A DNA stretch of 64,000 nucleotides from Ulvibacter algarum. GTDB taxonomy: Bacteria > Bacteroidota > Bacteroidia > Flavobacteriales > Flavobacteriaceae. A program made the position numbers and the translations under genes. The DNA lies in NCBI GenBank assembly GCA_947488905.1, contig CANLBJ010000002.1, positions 620,001 through 684,000 of the forward strand. Reading direction: 5' to 3'. Below, in pieces: positions 42,839 through 52,218 of the stretch; the first letter of the stretch is position 1, and every line of letters begins with the position of its first letter. Under the pieces are notes generated by a model. The model had not been told where the DNA came from. It was given only the letters and a program-made list of their open reading frames with translations, and did no database searches.

Positions 42839-44005
42839 TTAATCAAAAAAACCACGTATAATTAAATCATCTCCAACTCCTTCAAACCCTCCTGTACCAC
42901 TGGCATTAATATTACCATAAAAATAAAACCTAAAAGTAACTAAACCAGTTTGACCACTAATCCCAGAAGAGGTTAAATCTATTGTTTGATTTGAAGTGTT
43001 TAATCCAGTGAATGTTTCTATATCTGATGCAAAACCATCTAAACTGCTTCTTAAGGTTGCAGTAGAAGGACCAGTAGCCGACTTATCATAGTTAAATTCT
43101 ATTTCAGTCAATGTTATACTACCAGTTGTAGGAGCAATAGTAAATTGGAAATAATCATTATTTGTTATTGCGTTTGTTAAATTAGATTCAGTAAAATTAT
43201 TTGCATTAAATCTATCTGCATTTCCCGAAGCTTGAATACCTGTACCTCTCGTAATTATTGCATTAGTAATGTTTGTAGCTACCATTGTAGCGTTTACAGA
43301 AACTTCACTACCAATATTACCACCAAAGTCCCAATTAGCAAGATCCACCTGTACATTAGCAGAATCATTGTCAGTTATTGTTAATGTGTCGCTATTTGCT
43401 ATACCTACTGATGCAAGTGTACCCCCCGTTACAGTAGTTATCTCTAATGTAAAACTTTCAGCACTCTCAGCAAAATTATCATCTAGTACACTGTAAAGGT
43501 CTGTTGCTGTAAAAAGAGAAGTATTTGCAGGAATTATAAATGTTTGTGGTCCAGTTTCTAAAACATCAACATATCCTTCAGTTATTGAAACTGTTACAGT
43601 TACACTATTAGTTGTAGAAGGATTTGTAACTACAAAATTAAAATCTAATGCTCCAACATTTTCTAAAACAGTTTGATTTAGTGGATCAAATTCTACTAAA
43701 GAGGTAGAAACCACTGGCATGCAAAAAACGTTTTCCCAAGACAAACTAATACCATTGTAGATTTGTAAACAGCGCTGAGATCCTTCTTGCAGATAAATGA
43801 GTAACCCATCATCAGAGGCTGTAACTGGTATATTGCTACGTTGAGCTATATTTACTTTAGGAGGCATGAAACCACCATATACATTAGTGTCTATTTGACT
43901 GTCTACATGTAATATCGACGCCGGACTAGGATTAGTAGTACCTATACCTACTTGTCCAAAACTAACAAATGGCAGTATTAATAATAAAAGTAAAAAATGT
44001 TTCAT
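42839..44005 (-). CDS. secreted Calx-beta-like domain protein
   Basis: 388 residues. Signal peptide (about 1-17, ending SFG-QVGIG). The mature start GIGTTNPSPASILHVDS is a motif widespread at the start of secreted Bacteroidota proteins. Residues about 100-215 are Calx-beta/DUF11-like (VSITEGYVDVLETGPQTF, NFAESAESFTLEITTV, LTITDNDSA). The rest (about 218-388) is an Asn/Thr/Ser-rich beta-sandwich ending GDDLIIRGFFD. No type IX sorting tail is present. It is probably a surface or extracellular adhesion-type protein. Confidence 0.75.
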   Translation of the reverse strand: MKHFLLLLLILPFVSFGQVGIGTTNPSPASILHVDSQIDTNVYGGFMPPKVNIAQRSNIPVTASDDGLLIYLQEGSQRCLQIYNGISLSWENVFCMPVVSTSLVEFDPLNQTVLENVGALDFNFVVTNPSTTNSVTVTVSITEGYVDVLETGPQTFIIPANTSLFTATDLYSVLDDNFAESAESFTLEITTVTGGTLASVGIANSDTLTITDNDSANVQVDLANWDFGGNIGSEVSVNATMVATNITNAIITRGTGIQASGNADRFNANNFTESNLTNAITNNDYFQFTIAPTTGSITLTEIEFNYDKSATGPSTATLRSSLDGFASDIETFTGLNTSNQTIDLTSSGISGQTGLVTFRFYFYGNINASGTGGFEGVGDDLIIRGFFD

Positions 44006-44116
44006 AACTATGTTTTTGATGACATAGCTAAATAGTTAATCTTCAGTAAATTTGGGATAGTAAAGCTAACCTATTTTTTTACGTATTACAAGTCAAAATG
44101 ATAAATTAACCAAGGC

Positions 44117-45418
44117 TTAACCTGCATAATTATCATCCCAATCCTTAACGTGTGGTTCTCCTAGTTTTCCCTGAGATTGAGCTACCATCATTGAGACAGC
44201 ACCATCACCCGTCACATTTACCACCGTACGACACATATCTAAAGGTCTATCTACAGCAAAAATTAATGCAAGCCCTGCTTCTGGTATTCCTGCTTGCGCT
44301 AATACAATCACTAGCATAACCATACCTGCTCCAGGCACAGCTGCAGAACCTATTGAAGCTAATGTTGCCGTAGCAACAATACCTAGTTGTGTTGAGAATG
44401 AAAGATCCATACCAAAAGCTTGTGCTATAAAAACAGCCGCAACAGCTTGATATAAACTTGTACCATCCATATTGATAGTAGCTCCTATAGGCAATACAAA
44501 ACTAGATACTTCTTTTTTAACACCTATATGCTCTTCCACTCTTTCCATTGTAACAGGAAGCGTTGCTGCACTACTACTTGTAGAGAATGCTAATAGTTGG
44601 GCTGGTCCCATTCCGTTTAAGAAAAAACGTGGTGACTTTTTTGTAAATACCCAAACCAGTAATAAATAGACACCAATCATTAAGGCTAGTCCTAAAATAA
44701 CACAAAAAGCATACATACCTAAAGCTGCAAATAAGTCTGCACTGGGAGCTTCAACTACTAATGCAGCTAATAATGCAAACACACCATAAGGCGCGGCGAG
44801 CATAATAAGATCAATCATTTTAAGTATAACTTCATTAAAACCATCAATAAAAGCTTTTACAGGTGCAGCTGTTTTTTCTGGAATTAATATCATACCAATT
44901 CCAAAGAATATTGCAAAGAATATAACTTGTAACATATTTCTGTTACTAGAAGAAGCGCCTATAATATTATCTGGTACTATATCAACTAAAGCTTGTAAAG
45001 GGCCTGCTTCTTTTTGCATCTTAGCAGCTTCTTGCCTTTTTTCTGCTTCGCCACCATAAGCCAGAACTAGCTCATCTCTTGTCTCATCACTAATAGAACC
45101 TCCTGGTTTTACAATATTAACTACCGTTAGGCCTATAGAAACTGCAATAATTGTGGTGAGTACATAGGTTACAATTGTTCTAAAACCCATTTTAGATAGA
45201 CTACTAATGTCTTTCAAATCTGAGACTCCTTTAATTAAAGATGCTAAGATTAACGGTACAGCTATCAACTTTAAAGACTTAATAAATATAGTCCCAAAAG
45301 GTTTTATCCAATCTCCTATAAAATCTGACCCCCAAGCAAAATTGGTTAATACTAAGGCAAAAATTACCCCAAATGCCATTCCTAATAAAATTTGCCAGTG
45401 TAATGCTAATTTTTTCAT
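44117..45418 (-). CDS. dicarboxylate/amino acid:cation symporter (DAACS/SLC1 family)
   Basis: 433 residues with eight membrane helices and two hairpins. Signature motifs: SFGTI-like FGTIFIKSLKLIAVPLI, serine-rich AFSTSSSAATLPVT (HP1), and INMDGTSLYQ (TM7, NMDGT). Near the end RPLDMCRTVVNVTGD contains the TM8 substrate residues (Asp and Arg). It imports glutamate/aspartate or C4-dicarboxylates with Na+ or H+. Possible single gene; there is no obvious partner. Confidence 0.92.
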   Translation of the reverse strand: MKKLALHWQILLGMAFGVIFALVLTNFAWGSDFIGDWIKPFGTIFIKSLKLIAVPLILASLIKGVSDLKDISSLSKMGFRTIVTYVLTTIIAVSIGLTVVNIVKPGGSISDETRDELVLAYGGEAEKRQEAAKMQKEAGPLQALVDIVPDNIIGASSSNRNMLQVIFFAIFFGIGMILIPEKTAAPVKAFIDGFNEVILKMIDLIMLAAPYGVFALLAALVVEAPSADLFAALGMYAFCVILGLALMIGVYLLLVWVFTKKSPRFFLNGMGPAQLLAFSTSSSAATLPVTMERVEEHIGVKKEVSSFVLPIGATINMDGTSLYQAVAAVFIAQAFGMDLSFSTQLGIVATATLASIGSAAVPGAGMVMLVIVLAQAGIPEAGLALIFAVDRPLDMCRTVVNVTGDGAVSMMVAQSQGKLGEPHVKDWDDNYAG

Positions 45419-45447
45419 CTATCTGTGTCTGTTATTTTCTAAATATA

Positions 45448-46512
45448 TTAAATTTTTGAAATCTTGTTTGCTAGCCAATAATCTGCAATAACAAGCGCAG
45501 CCATTGCCTCTACTATAGGTACAGCTCTTGGCACTACACAAGGGTCATGACGACCTTTACCTTGCATCTTTACAACATTACCATCACTATCTATGGTTTC
45601 TTGAAATTGCATAATTGTAGCAACAGGCTTAAATGCTACCCTAAAATAGATATCCATCCCATTACTTATGCCCCCTTGTATACCTCCAGAAAGGTTTGAC
45701 TTTGTTGTGCCATCTGGATTAATAGAATCATTGTGTTCACTCCCTTTCATTTTAGTACCACAAAACCCACTACCATATTCAAATCCTTTTACGGCATTGA
45801 TTGACAACATTGCTTTACCAAGTTCTGCGTGAAGCTTATCAAAAACAGGTTCTCCAAGACCTACAGGTACATTTTTAATCACACAAGTCACCGTCCCTCC
45901 TATGGTATCTCCTTCTTTTTTAATTTCTTTAATTCTAGAAATCATCTTTTCTGCAGTTGCCAAGTCTGGACAACGAACGGCTGTGTCTTCGGTTTTACTA
46001 AAATCTAAATCTTGATACGGTTTATCTATATAAATATCACCTACAGATGATACAAAAGCATTACAAGTAATACCCTTTAATAACTGTTTTGCAATAGCTC
46101 CTGCAGCTACACGACTTGCTGTTTCTCTTGCAGAAGATCGTCCTCCTCCCCTGTAATCACGAACACCATATTTTTTATCATAGGTATAATCTGCGTGGCT
46201 AGGGCGATACACATCTTTTATGTGACTGTAATCTTTTGATTTCTGGTTTGTATTCTCAATCACAAAACCAATAGAAGTTCCTGTAGTAACACCTTCAAAA
46301 ATTCCGCTCAAAAAACGAACTTCATCTTCTTCCTTACGTTGTGTAACTATTGTAGATTGTCCTGGTTTTCTGCGTTGCATCTCTTGGTTAATGGCTTCAA
46401 AATCAATTGCTAATCCTGCTGGACAGCCATCAATAATGCCTCCTATTGCTTCGCCATGCGACTCGCCAAAAGTGGTTAATTTAAAGATATTTCCGAAGCT
46501 ATTACCTGCCAT
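45448..46512 (-). CDS. aroC: chorismate synthase
   Basis: 354 residues from the ATG at 46512 ([24 protein letters not shown]); the frame continues to 46590 but only through leader. Motifs: GESHG (FMN/EPSP site), the [16 protein letters not shown] loop, [19 protein letters not shown], and [20 protein letters not shown]. It makes chorismate from EPSP, the last shared step of aromatic synthesis. It contains a CTTCGGAAAT copy at 46489-46498, 14 bases into the gene. Confidence 0.96.
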   Translation of the reverse strand: MAGNSFGNIFKLTTFGESHGEAIGGIIDGCPAGLAIDFEAINQEMQRRKPGQSTIVTQRKEEDEVRFLSGIFEGVTTGTSIGFVIENTNQKSKDYSHIKDVYRPSHADYTYDKKYGVRDYRGGGRSSARETASRVAAGAIAKQLLKGITCNAFVSSVGDIYIDKPYQDLDFSKTEDTAVRCPDLATAEKMISRIKEIKKEGDTIGGTVTCVIKNVPVGLGEPVFDKLHAELGKAMLSINAVKGFEYGSGFCGTKMKGSEHNDSINPDGTTKSNLSGGIQGGISNGMDIYFRVAFKPVATIMQFQETIDSDGNVVKMQGKGRHDPCVVPRAVPIVEAMAALVIADYWLANKISKI

Positions 46513-46605
46513 ATGCTGCTTTCTACTTGTGTTTTTTTGATATTTAACAATATTATAAAAAAAGCTACAGTTGCCCCGCATTAAAGCCATTTAATTTGGG
46601 AATGA

Positions 46606-46613
46606 TATATTTG
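46606..46613 (+). promoter_or_regulatory. candidate -7 box for the lipoprotein gene
   Basis: TATATTTG, an exact TANNTTTG match, 16 bases before the ATG at 46630; no ideal -33 TTG. Confidence 0.5.
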
Positions 46614-46629
46614 CAAAAAACAGAACCTA

Positions 46630-47430
46630 ATGAAAACTCCATATTTATTTTTGTTATTATTGACAGTAACTTTGTTTTCTTGCAATACAGATGACGCCTC
46701 TACAGATGATGCACAACAAAGAGTACCAGAGTTTTACCCTATTACCGCAAATACATACTGGACTTATAATAATCAAAATGAACAAGCGGGATCTTCTCGA
46801 GATTCTCTTTATGTCGCTAACGAGGAAACTCAAAACGGAAATCTTTATGTAAATCTAGATGCAAGAACTCCTGCGAGCGCTTTTATGACACAGTTTTTAT
46901 CTAATAATCTTATAAGAACTACAGAAACCCAATTATTTATTGACGGTACGCTAGGGTCGCCTATAGAAGGTTTACCTGACATCTCTTTACCTTTAAGCGA
47001 TTTAAAACTATACGATACTACCGTTGACATCAACGTTAACCCAGAGCTAGGCATAAGCACTGGTACTATTACTCAAGATATTATGGAAATCCCAATTACT
47101 ATAAATTATGGGATTACTAGCACAATGCTAGACACTCCAGAGACATCTACCCAAGAAACCCCTCAAGTAGCTTCACAACTTAGCGTTAGTATGGAAATCA
47201 TCGCTATGGTACCTGTTGGCCCTATTACAATTCCGTTTACAGTGATGCAAGCACAAGAAGTACTTGTGGCCACAAACATTTATACAGATGGTATAGGGCT
47301 TACAAGCTCTGCTGTTCTTATAGAATTTACTTTAGAAGATCTTAGTGCTGCTGGTGTTGAGCTACCTTTTCCAGAAAGCAACAGCACATTTAGTACTCAA
47401 GCTATAGACAATTATGCTATTGGTGAGTAA
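46630..47430 (+). CDS. predicted lipoprotein of unknown function
   Basis: 266 residues with lipoprotein signal (lipobox LFSC, Cys18) and an acidic Thr/Asp linker (NTDDASTDDAQQ). The mature domain starts EFYPITANTYWTYNN, a beginning often seen in flavobacterial surface lipoproteins. It is beta-rich and otherwise featureless to me. It has its own -7 box. Its last 14 bases overlap the end of the opposite-strand FAD dehydrogenase gene, so no terminator hairpin fits between them. Confidence 0.72.
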   Translation: MKTPYLFLLLLTVTLFSCNTDDASTDDAQQRVPEFYPITANTYWTYNNQNEQAGSSRDSLYVANEETQNGNLYVNLDARTPASAFMTQFLSNNLIRTTETQLFIDGTLGSPIEGLPDISLPLSDLKLYDTTVDINVNPELGISTGTITQDIMEIPITINYGITSTMLDTPETSTQETPQVASQLSVSMEIIAMVPVGPITIPFTVMQAQEVLVATNIYTDGIGLTSSAVLIEFTLEDLSAAGVELPFPESNSTFSTQAIDNYAIGE

Positions 47431-50335
47431 GTAAAGCCTGTCTTAAAATGGTTACAGGATGCAAAGCATCTCGCTGTGTGCCATCTTTAATTTGATGACG
47501 ACAACTTGTACCATTTGCAGCAATAATGGTTTCTTTAGAGGCTTTATTAACTGCAGGAAATAAACGCTGTCCACCTATCTTCATACTAATATCATAGTGT
47601 TCTTTTTCGTACCCAAAACTCCCTGCCATCCCGCAACAGCCTGCATTTATAATAGTTGGCGAGTAATGCTTCGGAAAGTTTAATATATCAAAAGTATGCT
47701 TTGTGTTGCTTAATGCCTTCTGGTGGCAATGCACATGTACTTTTATTGTTTTTGTTTCTTCAGAAAATTGATTGGTTTTAATCTTGCCATTTTTCATTTC
47801 ATTTGCCAAAAACTCTTCAATTAGATAAGTATTTGATGCTATATGCTTCGAGCTATCTCTATCTTCTGCCAACCTTAGATACTCATCCCTAAACCCTAAA
47901 ATTGCAGAGGGCTCTATCCCAACTAAAGGAATTTTATCTGAAACTAGATTTTTTAATGCCGAAATATTCTTGTCAATTTCTGTTTTAGCTTCATCAAGAA
48001 ACCCTTTTGAAATTAATGCTCTCGCACTATCTAAATGTGTAATTATCTTGACAGAATATCCTAATTCATCTAATAAATAAAAAGCATCTTGAGCGAGCGA
48101 AACATCTTGATAATTTGAAAACTCATCTACAAATAGAATGAGATTAAAATTTTTATCAGAAGACTGGTTTTTAATACTTTGATAATATTTATTAAAAGTT
48201 TTAATTGAATACTTAGGCACACTCCTTTTTGAGTGTACTCTACTCCATTTCTTAACTAATCCAGCAGTAAAAAAACCAGTAAGCAAGCCATTTGCAAGCC
48301 TTGGAAATTGCGCTGCTTTTTTTGCATATTGAGAACTAAAACCAAACAGTTTTGTGGCTCTAGAAGGCTTGTTGTTTTTTTGATATTGATATAAAAATTC
48401 TGTTTTTGCACTCGCCATGTCCACATTACTAGGACACTCTGTTGCACATGCTTTACAACTTATACAAAGATCAAATACTTCTTTCAATTCCTTAGAATCA
48501 AAAGCGTTTGCGCTAGTAGGATTAGTTAATACTTCTCGCAATACATTTGCTCTACCTCGTGTGGTATCTTTTTCATCCTTAGTGGCGTGATAACTTGGGC
48601 ACATTACCCCTGCAGACAATTCTGTTTTTCTACAATCTCCGCTACCGTTGCATTTTTCTGCTAACAATAACAAACCCTGTGAGTCACTAAAATCCATTTT
48701 AGTAAGCAAATCTGGCTGTTTGACATCACTTAAATAACGAAGGTTCTCATCCATTTTATAAGCATCTACAATCTTACCTGGATTAAAAATATTATTTGGA
48801 TCAAACGTTGATTTTATTTCTTTAAAAAGCTTGTAGTTTTTATCACCCAATAATAAAGGTATAAATTCTCCACGCACAATACCATCGCCGTGCTCTCCAG
48901 AAAAAGACCCTTTGTATTTTTTAACTAATAGAGCTACATCTGTAGTTATTTTTCTAAAATACGCTACATCTTCTCCTTTCTTTAAATTTAAGATAGGCCT
49001 CAAATGCAACTCGCCAGCACCAGCGTGTGCATAATACACAGCTTCTTGCTTATAACCTTTCATTAAAGCACTAAAGTCCTTAATATATTCTGGTAAATCT
49101 GACAATGCTACAGCTGTATCTTCTATACAAGCTACCGCTTTTCTATCACCCACCATATTGCCTAGTAAACCTAAACCTGCCTTGCGCAGCTCCATTGCCT
49201 TATTAATATCTTCACCTTGCAATACAGGGTATGCATAGGCCACGCCACTTTTAGACAAGCTATCTATTAAAGCCTTAGATTTTAATTCTACCTCATTTTT
49301 ACTAATATCTTTTAACTCTAAGAGTAAAATAGCTTTTGGGTTTCCCTCTACAAAAAAACGATAAGCATCATATTTTTTATTAGACTTGGTACAATTTAAA
49401 ATAGTGTCGTCTAGCATCTCGCAGGTATCTAAATCATGCGTCATGGCTACTACAACATCTTGCATGCAAGCATCAATAGAATCATAATGAGCCACTACCA
49501 TTCTTTCAAACGTGGGTGGTAAACTATCTAATTTTAAGGTAATCTCTGTTGTAAAGGCAAGTGTACCTTCGCTTCCTGCTAATAGGCTACAAAGATTAAA
49601 AGGTTCTTTTCCTTCAAATATGTCTGTATCTAATAATGAATCTAAGGCATAGCCAGTATTTCTACGATGTATCTCTTGCTTCGGAAATTGGGCTTTTATT
49701 TCTAATGCTACTTCAGGCTTTGAAAGCCTAGTTAATATTGTATTATAAATTTTACCCTCAAGCGTGTTGTCTTTTATTTTTTCTGAAATTTTCTCGTCTT
49801 TAATATTTCCGAAGAGAGCCTCATCACCATTAGACAATACCGTTTTTAAATTTAAAACCTTATCACGTGTAACACCATACTTAATACTAGTTGTACCGCT
49901 AGAGTTATTACCTACCATCCCTCCTATCATACATCTATTTGAGGTTGACGTATTAGGACCAAAGAATAGCCCAAAGGGTTTGAGGTACGTGTTAAGCTCA
50001 TCTCTAATAACCCCAGGTTGCACGGTTACGGTTTTATTTTTTTGATCAAAAGAAACAATCTTGTTAAAATATTTTGAAACATCTACTATGATCCCATCAC
50101 CCACGCATTGCCCTGCGAGTGAGGTTCCTGCAGTTCTAGGCACTAGTGATGTTTTATGGTCTGTAGCAAAGGCAATAAGTTGCTGTATTGCTCTCACAGT
50201 TTTAGGAAACGCGACTCCTTGTGGCATTCTTTTATAAACAGAAGCATCTGTTGCATATAACATTTTATGAAGCTCATCAAAATGAAAATCTCCTTCAAAT
50301 GTATCTCTAAAAGCCTCTAAAATCTGTTTTGTCAT
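47417..50335 (-). CDS. fused FAD-binding and Fe-S dehydrogenase (D-2-hydroxyacid type, YdiJ-like)
   Basis: 972 residues. Residues about 30-260 are a VAO/PCMH FAD-binding domain (PRTAGTSLAGQCVGDGIIVDVS), followed by FAD-oxidase C (ending HGDGIVRGEFIPLLLG). Residues about 545-640 carry [4Fe-4S] cysteines (KCNGSGDC, DLCISCKACATECPSNVDM). CCG-type motifs close the protein (HCHQKAL, AGCCGMAGSFG). It probably oxidises a D-2-hydroxy acid and passes electrons to quinone or another carrier. Copies of CTTCGGAAAT lie at 49679-49688 and 49805-49814. Confidence 0.88.
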   Translation of the reverse strand: MTKQILEAFRDTFEGDFHFDELHKMLYATDASVYKRMPQGVAFPKTVRAIQQLIAFATDHKTSLVPRTAGTSLAGQCVGDGIIVDVSKYFNKIVSFDQKNKTVTVQPGVIRDELNTYLKPFGLFFGPNTSTSNRCMIGGMVGNNSSGTTSIKYGVTRDKVLNLKTVLSNGDEALFGNIKDEKISEKIKDNTLEGKIYNTILTRLSKPEVALEIKAQFPKQEIHRRNTGYALDSLLDTDIFEGKEPFNLCSLLAGSEGTLAFTTEITLKLDSLPPTFERMVVAHYDSIDACMQDVVVAMTHDLDTCEMLDDTILNCTKSNKKYDAYRFFVEGNPKAILLLELKDISKNEVELKSKALIDSLSKSGVAYAYPVLQGEDINKAMELRKAGLGLLGNMVGDRKAVACIEDTAVALSDLPEYIKDFSALMKGYKQEAVYYAHAGAGELHLRPILNLKKGEDVAYFRKITTDVALLVKKYKGSFSGEHGDGIVRGEFIPLLLGDKNYKLFKEIKSTFDPNNIFNPGKIVDAYKMDENLRYLSDVKQPDLLTKMDFSDSQGLLLLAEKCNGSGDCRKTELSAGVMCPSYHATKDEKDTTRGRANVLREVLTNPTSANAFDSKELKEVFDLCISCKACATECPSNVDMASAKTEFLYQYQKNNKPSRATKLFGFSSQYAKKAAQFPRLANGLLTGFFTAGLVKKWSRVHSKRSVPKYSIKTFNKYYQSIKNQSSDKNFNLILFVDEFSNYQDVSLAQDAFYLLDELGYSVKIITHLDSARALISKGFLDEAKTEIDKNISALKNLVSDKIPLVGIEPSAILGFRDEYLRLAEDRDSSKHIASNTYLIEEFLANEMKNGKIKTNQFSEETKTIKVHVHCHQKALSNTKHTFDILNFPKHYSPTIINAGCCGMAGSFGYEKEHYDISMKIGGQRLFPAVNKASKETIIAANGTSCRHQIKDGTQRDALHPVTILRQALLTHQ

Positions 50336-50470
50336 GAAAGTATATTGAAGACTTTAAAAATAATAAAAAAATGTGTTAAAATGCCTGTAACATTTAGTAA
50401 ACGCTTAACATTTTTGCTTTAAGCTAAGCTGTAACTTTACCATCCAACAATATAAAAAACATAATTAATT

Positions 50471-50959
50471 ATGAAAAAATTATTAGTATTTGCATTAGTA
50501 GCTTTTGGGTTTGCGATACAAGCACAAGCACAGGAAATTTCTAAAAATGCTATTGGTCTTCGTTTAGGAGATAACGATGGTTTTGGTACAGAGATTAATT
50601 ATCAAAGAGGATTAAGCGATAACAACAGATTAGAATTTGGTCTTCAATTAAATGGCGATAGTAATGTAAACGTTTTAAAGTTAAGCGGCTTATACCAATG
50701 GGTTTGGAATATTGAAGGCGGTTTTAACTGGTATGCAGGTGCCGGTGGTGGTTTTGCTTTTGTAAACTTTGATGATGATAAATTTGAAGGAAATGATGAT
50801 GAAACAACTTTATTTTTAGCAGGTACAGCAGGTATAGAGTATAATTTTGATTTTCCTTTATTATTATCACTAGATGTAAGACCAGAATTTGGTTTTGGAG
50901 ATTATAGAGATGACCTAGGTTTTGATTTTGCTTTAGGCGTTAGATACCAGTTTAATTAA
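50471..50959 (+). CDS. small outer-membrane beta-barrel protein
   Basis: 162 residues. Signal peptide (about 1-20, AIQAQAQE). The mature part has alternating strands with aromatic ends (LRLGDNDGFGTEINYQRGL, YAGAGGGFAFVNF, LDVRPEFGFG) and ends in the C-terminal signature VRYQFN. It is predicted to form an eight-stranded barrel. It has a -7-like TAACTTTA (50432-50439) upstream and is followed by a strong terminator, so it is probably a monocistronic, well-expressed gene. Confidence 0.82.
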   Translation: MKKLLVFALVAFGFAIQAQAQEISKNAIGLRLGDNDGFGTEINYQRGLSDNNRLEFGLQLNGDSNVNVLKLSGLYQWVWNIEGGFNWYAGAGGGFAFVNFDDDKFEGNDDETTLFLAGTAGIEYNFDFPLLLSLDVRPEFGFGDYRDDLGFDFALGVRYQFN

Positions 50960-50975
50960 GCAAGTTATGTTAAAT

Positions 50976-51012
50976 AAAAAGCCCCTTACAGAATATCTGT
51001 AAGGGGCTTTTT
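50976..51012. terminator. bidirectional terminator between the barrel gene and bshA
   Basis: A 17-base perfect stem AAAAAGCCCCTTACAGA / TCTGTAAGGGGCTTTTT with a 3-base loop, between convergent genes. Confidence 0.95.
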
Positions 51013-51028
51013 AAGTTTAATAAATATA

Positions 51029-52165
51029 TTATTTAACTACTACTTTATCTATTGCTTGCTGATAAATATCTTCATAAAAAGGAACCACATTATCTGTATC
51101 AAACTTAGCAGCAGCCTTTTTTGCCTGCTTTTTAAACATAGCTAAAGTTTTATCATCTTTTAATATTTTTATAGCATTTGCTGCCATATCATCCACATCA
51201 CCTATATCACTTAAATAACCACTTACTCCGTCAATATTCACCTCTGACAGACCACCTGCATTAGATGATATTACAGGCACACCACAAGCCATAGCTTCTA
51301 GTGCCGCAAGACCAAAACTCTCCTTTTCTGAAGGTAAAATAAACAAGTCTGTAAAGCATAATATTTTGTTTACCTCGTTGCTATTACCTAAAAAGATTAC
51401 TTTTTGAGTTAGCCCTAAACTATCTACTAATTCTTGTGCCGGCTCTCTTTCTGGCCCTTCACCCACAATAAGTAACTTAGAGGAAATCTCATCTTGAATC
51501 TTAGCAAATACATTAACTATATCTATTAATCTTTTTACTGGTCTTAAATTACTCACGTGAGTTATAATTCTCTCTGTAGGTAAAGCCATTAGATCACGCT
51601 GACAATCTGTGTACGTATTCTCATGCTTTTTCATATCAATGAAGTTAGGGACTACATCAATTTCATTATTTATCGAAAAAAGGCGAAGAGTGTCTTTCTT
51701 TAAACTTTCAGAAACAGAAGTTACCTTGTCACTATTATTAATACTAAAGGTTACCGCTGGCTTATAATGAGGGTGATTACCTACAAGTGTAATATCTGTA
51801 CCGTGCAAAGTAGTTACCATTGGTATTAACACACCTTCATCTTCCAGTATTTTTTTTGCCATATAACCCGCATAAGCATGTGGTATTGCATAATGCACAT
51901 GCATTAGGTCTATACCATAATAACGCACCATATCTACCAGTTTACTTGATAGTGCTAACTCATAAGGCTGGTATTTAAATAAAGGGTATTGTGGTACTTG
52001 TACTTCATGAAAATAGATGTTAGGGCTTAAAAGATCTAACCGCACTGGTTGCTTGTAAGTAATAAAATGAACCTCATGACCTCTTTCTGCTAAGGCTACA
52101 CCAAGTTCTGTTGCTACTACACCACTCCCACCAAACGTAGGATAACACACCATTGCTATTTTCAT
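51029..52165 (-). CDS. bshA: N-acetyl-alpha-D-glucosaminyl L-malate synthase (bacillithiol synthesis)
   Basis: 378 residues, a GT4 glycosyltransferase with the BshA start MKIAMVCYPTFGGSGVVATELG, HVHYAIPHAYAGYMAKKIL, the UDP-sugar region ISNLRPVKRL and the GT-B motif EKESFGLAALEAMACGVPVI. It joins UDP-GlcNAc and L-malate in the first step of bacillithiol synthesis. No bshB or bshC is in the window. It is the last gene of a long minus-strand block and is followed by a strong terminator. Confidence 0.93.
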   Translation of the reverse strand: MKIAMVCYPTFGGSGVVATELGVALAERGHEVHFITYKQPVRLDLLSPNIYFHEVQVPQYPLFKYQPYELALSSKLVDMVRYYGIDLMHVHYAIPHAYAGYMAKKILEDEGVLIPMVTTLHGTDITLVGNHPHYKPAVTFSINNSDKVTSVSESLKKDTLRLFSINNEIDVVPNFIDMKKHENTYTDCQRDLMALPTERIITHVSNLRPVKRLIDIVNVFAKIQDEISSKLLIVGEGPEREPAQELVDSLGLTQKVIFLGNSNEVNKILCFTDLFILPSEKESFGLAALEAMACGVPVISSNAGGLSEVNIDGVSGYLSDIGDVDDMAANAIKILKDDKTLAMFKKQAKKAAAKFDTDNVVPFYEDIYQQAIDKVVVK

Positions 52166-52204
52166 ATAATTCTTATCGTGTTTTTCCTTTGCTAAAAATA
52201 TTAA

Positions 52205-52214
52205 CTTCGGAAAT
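52205..52214 (+). repeat. intergenic copy of the CTTCGGAAAT motif
   Basis: An exact copy in the short gap between the GH3/beta-lactamase gene and bshA. Confidence 0.85.
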
Positions 52215-52218
52215 TTTA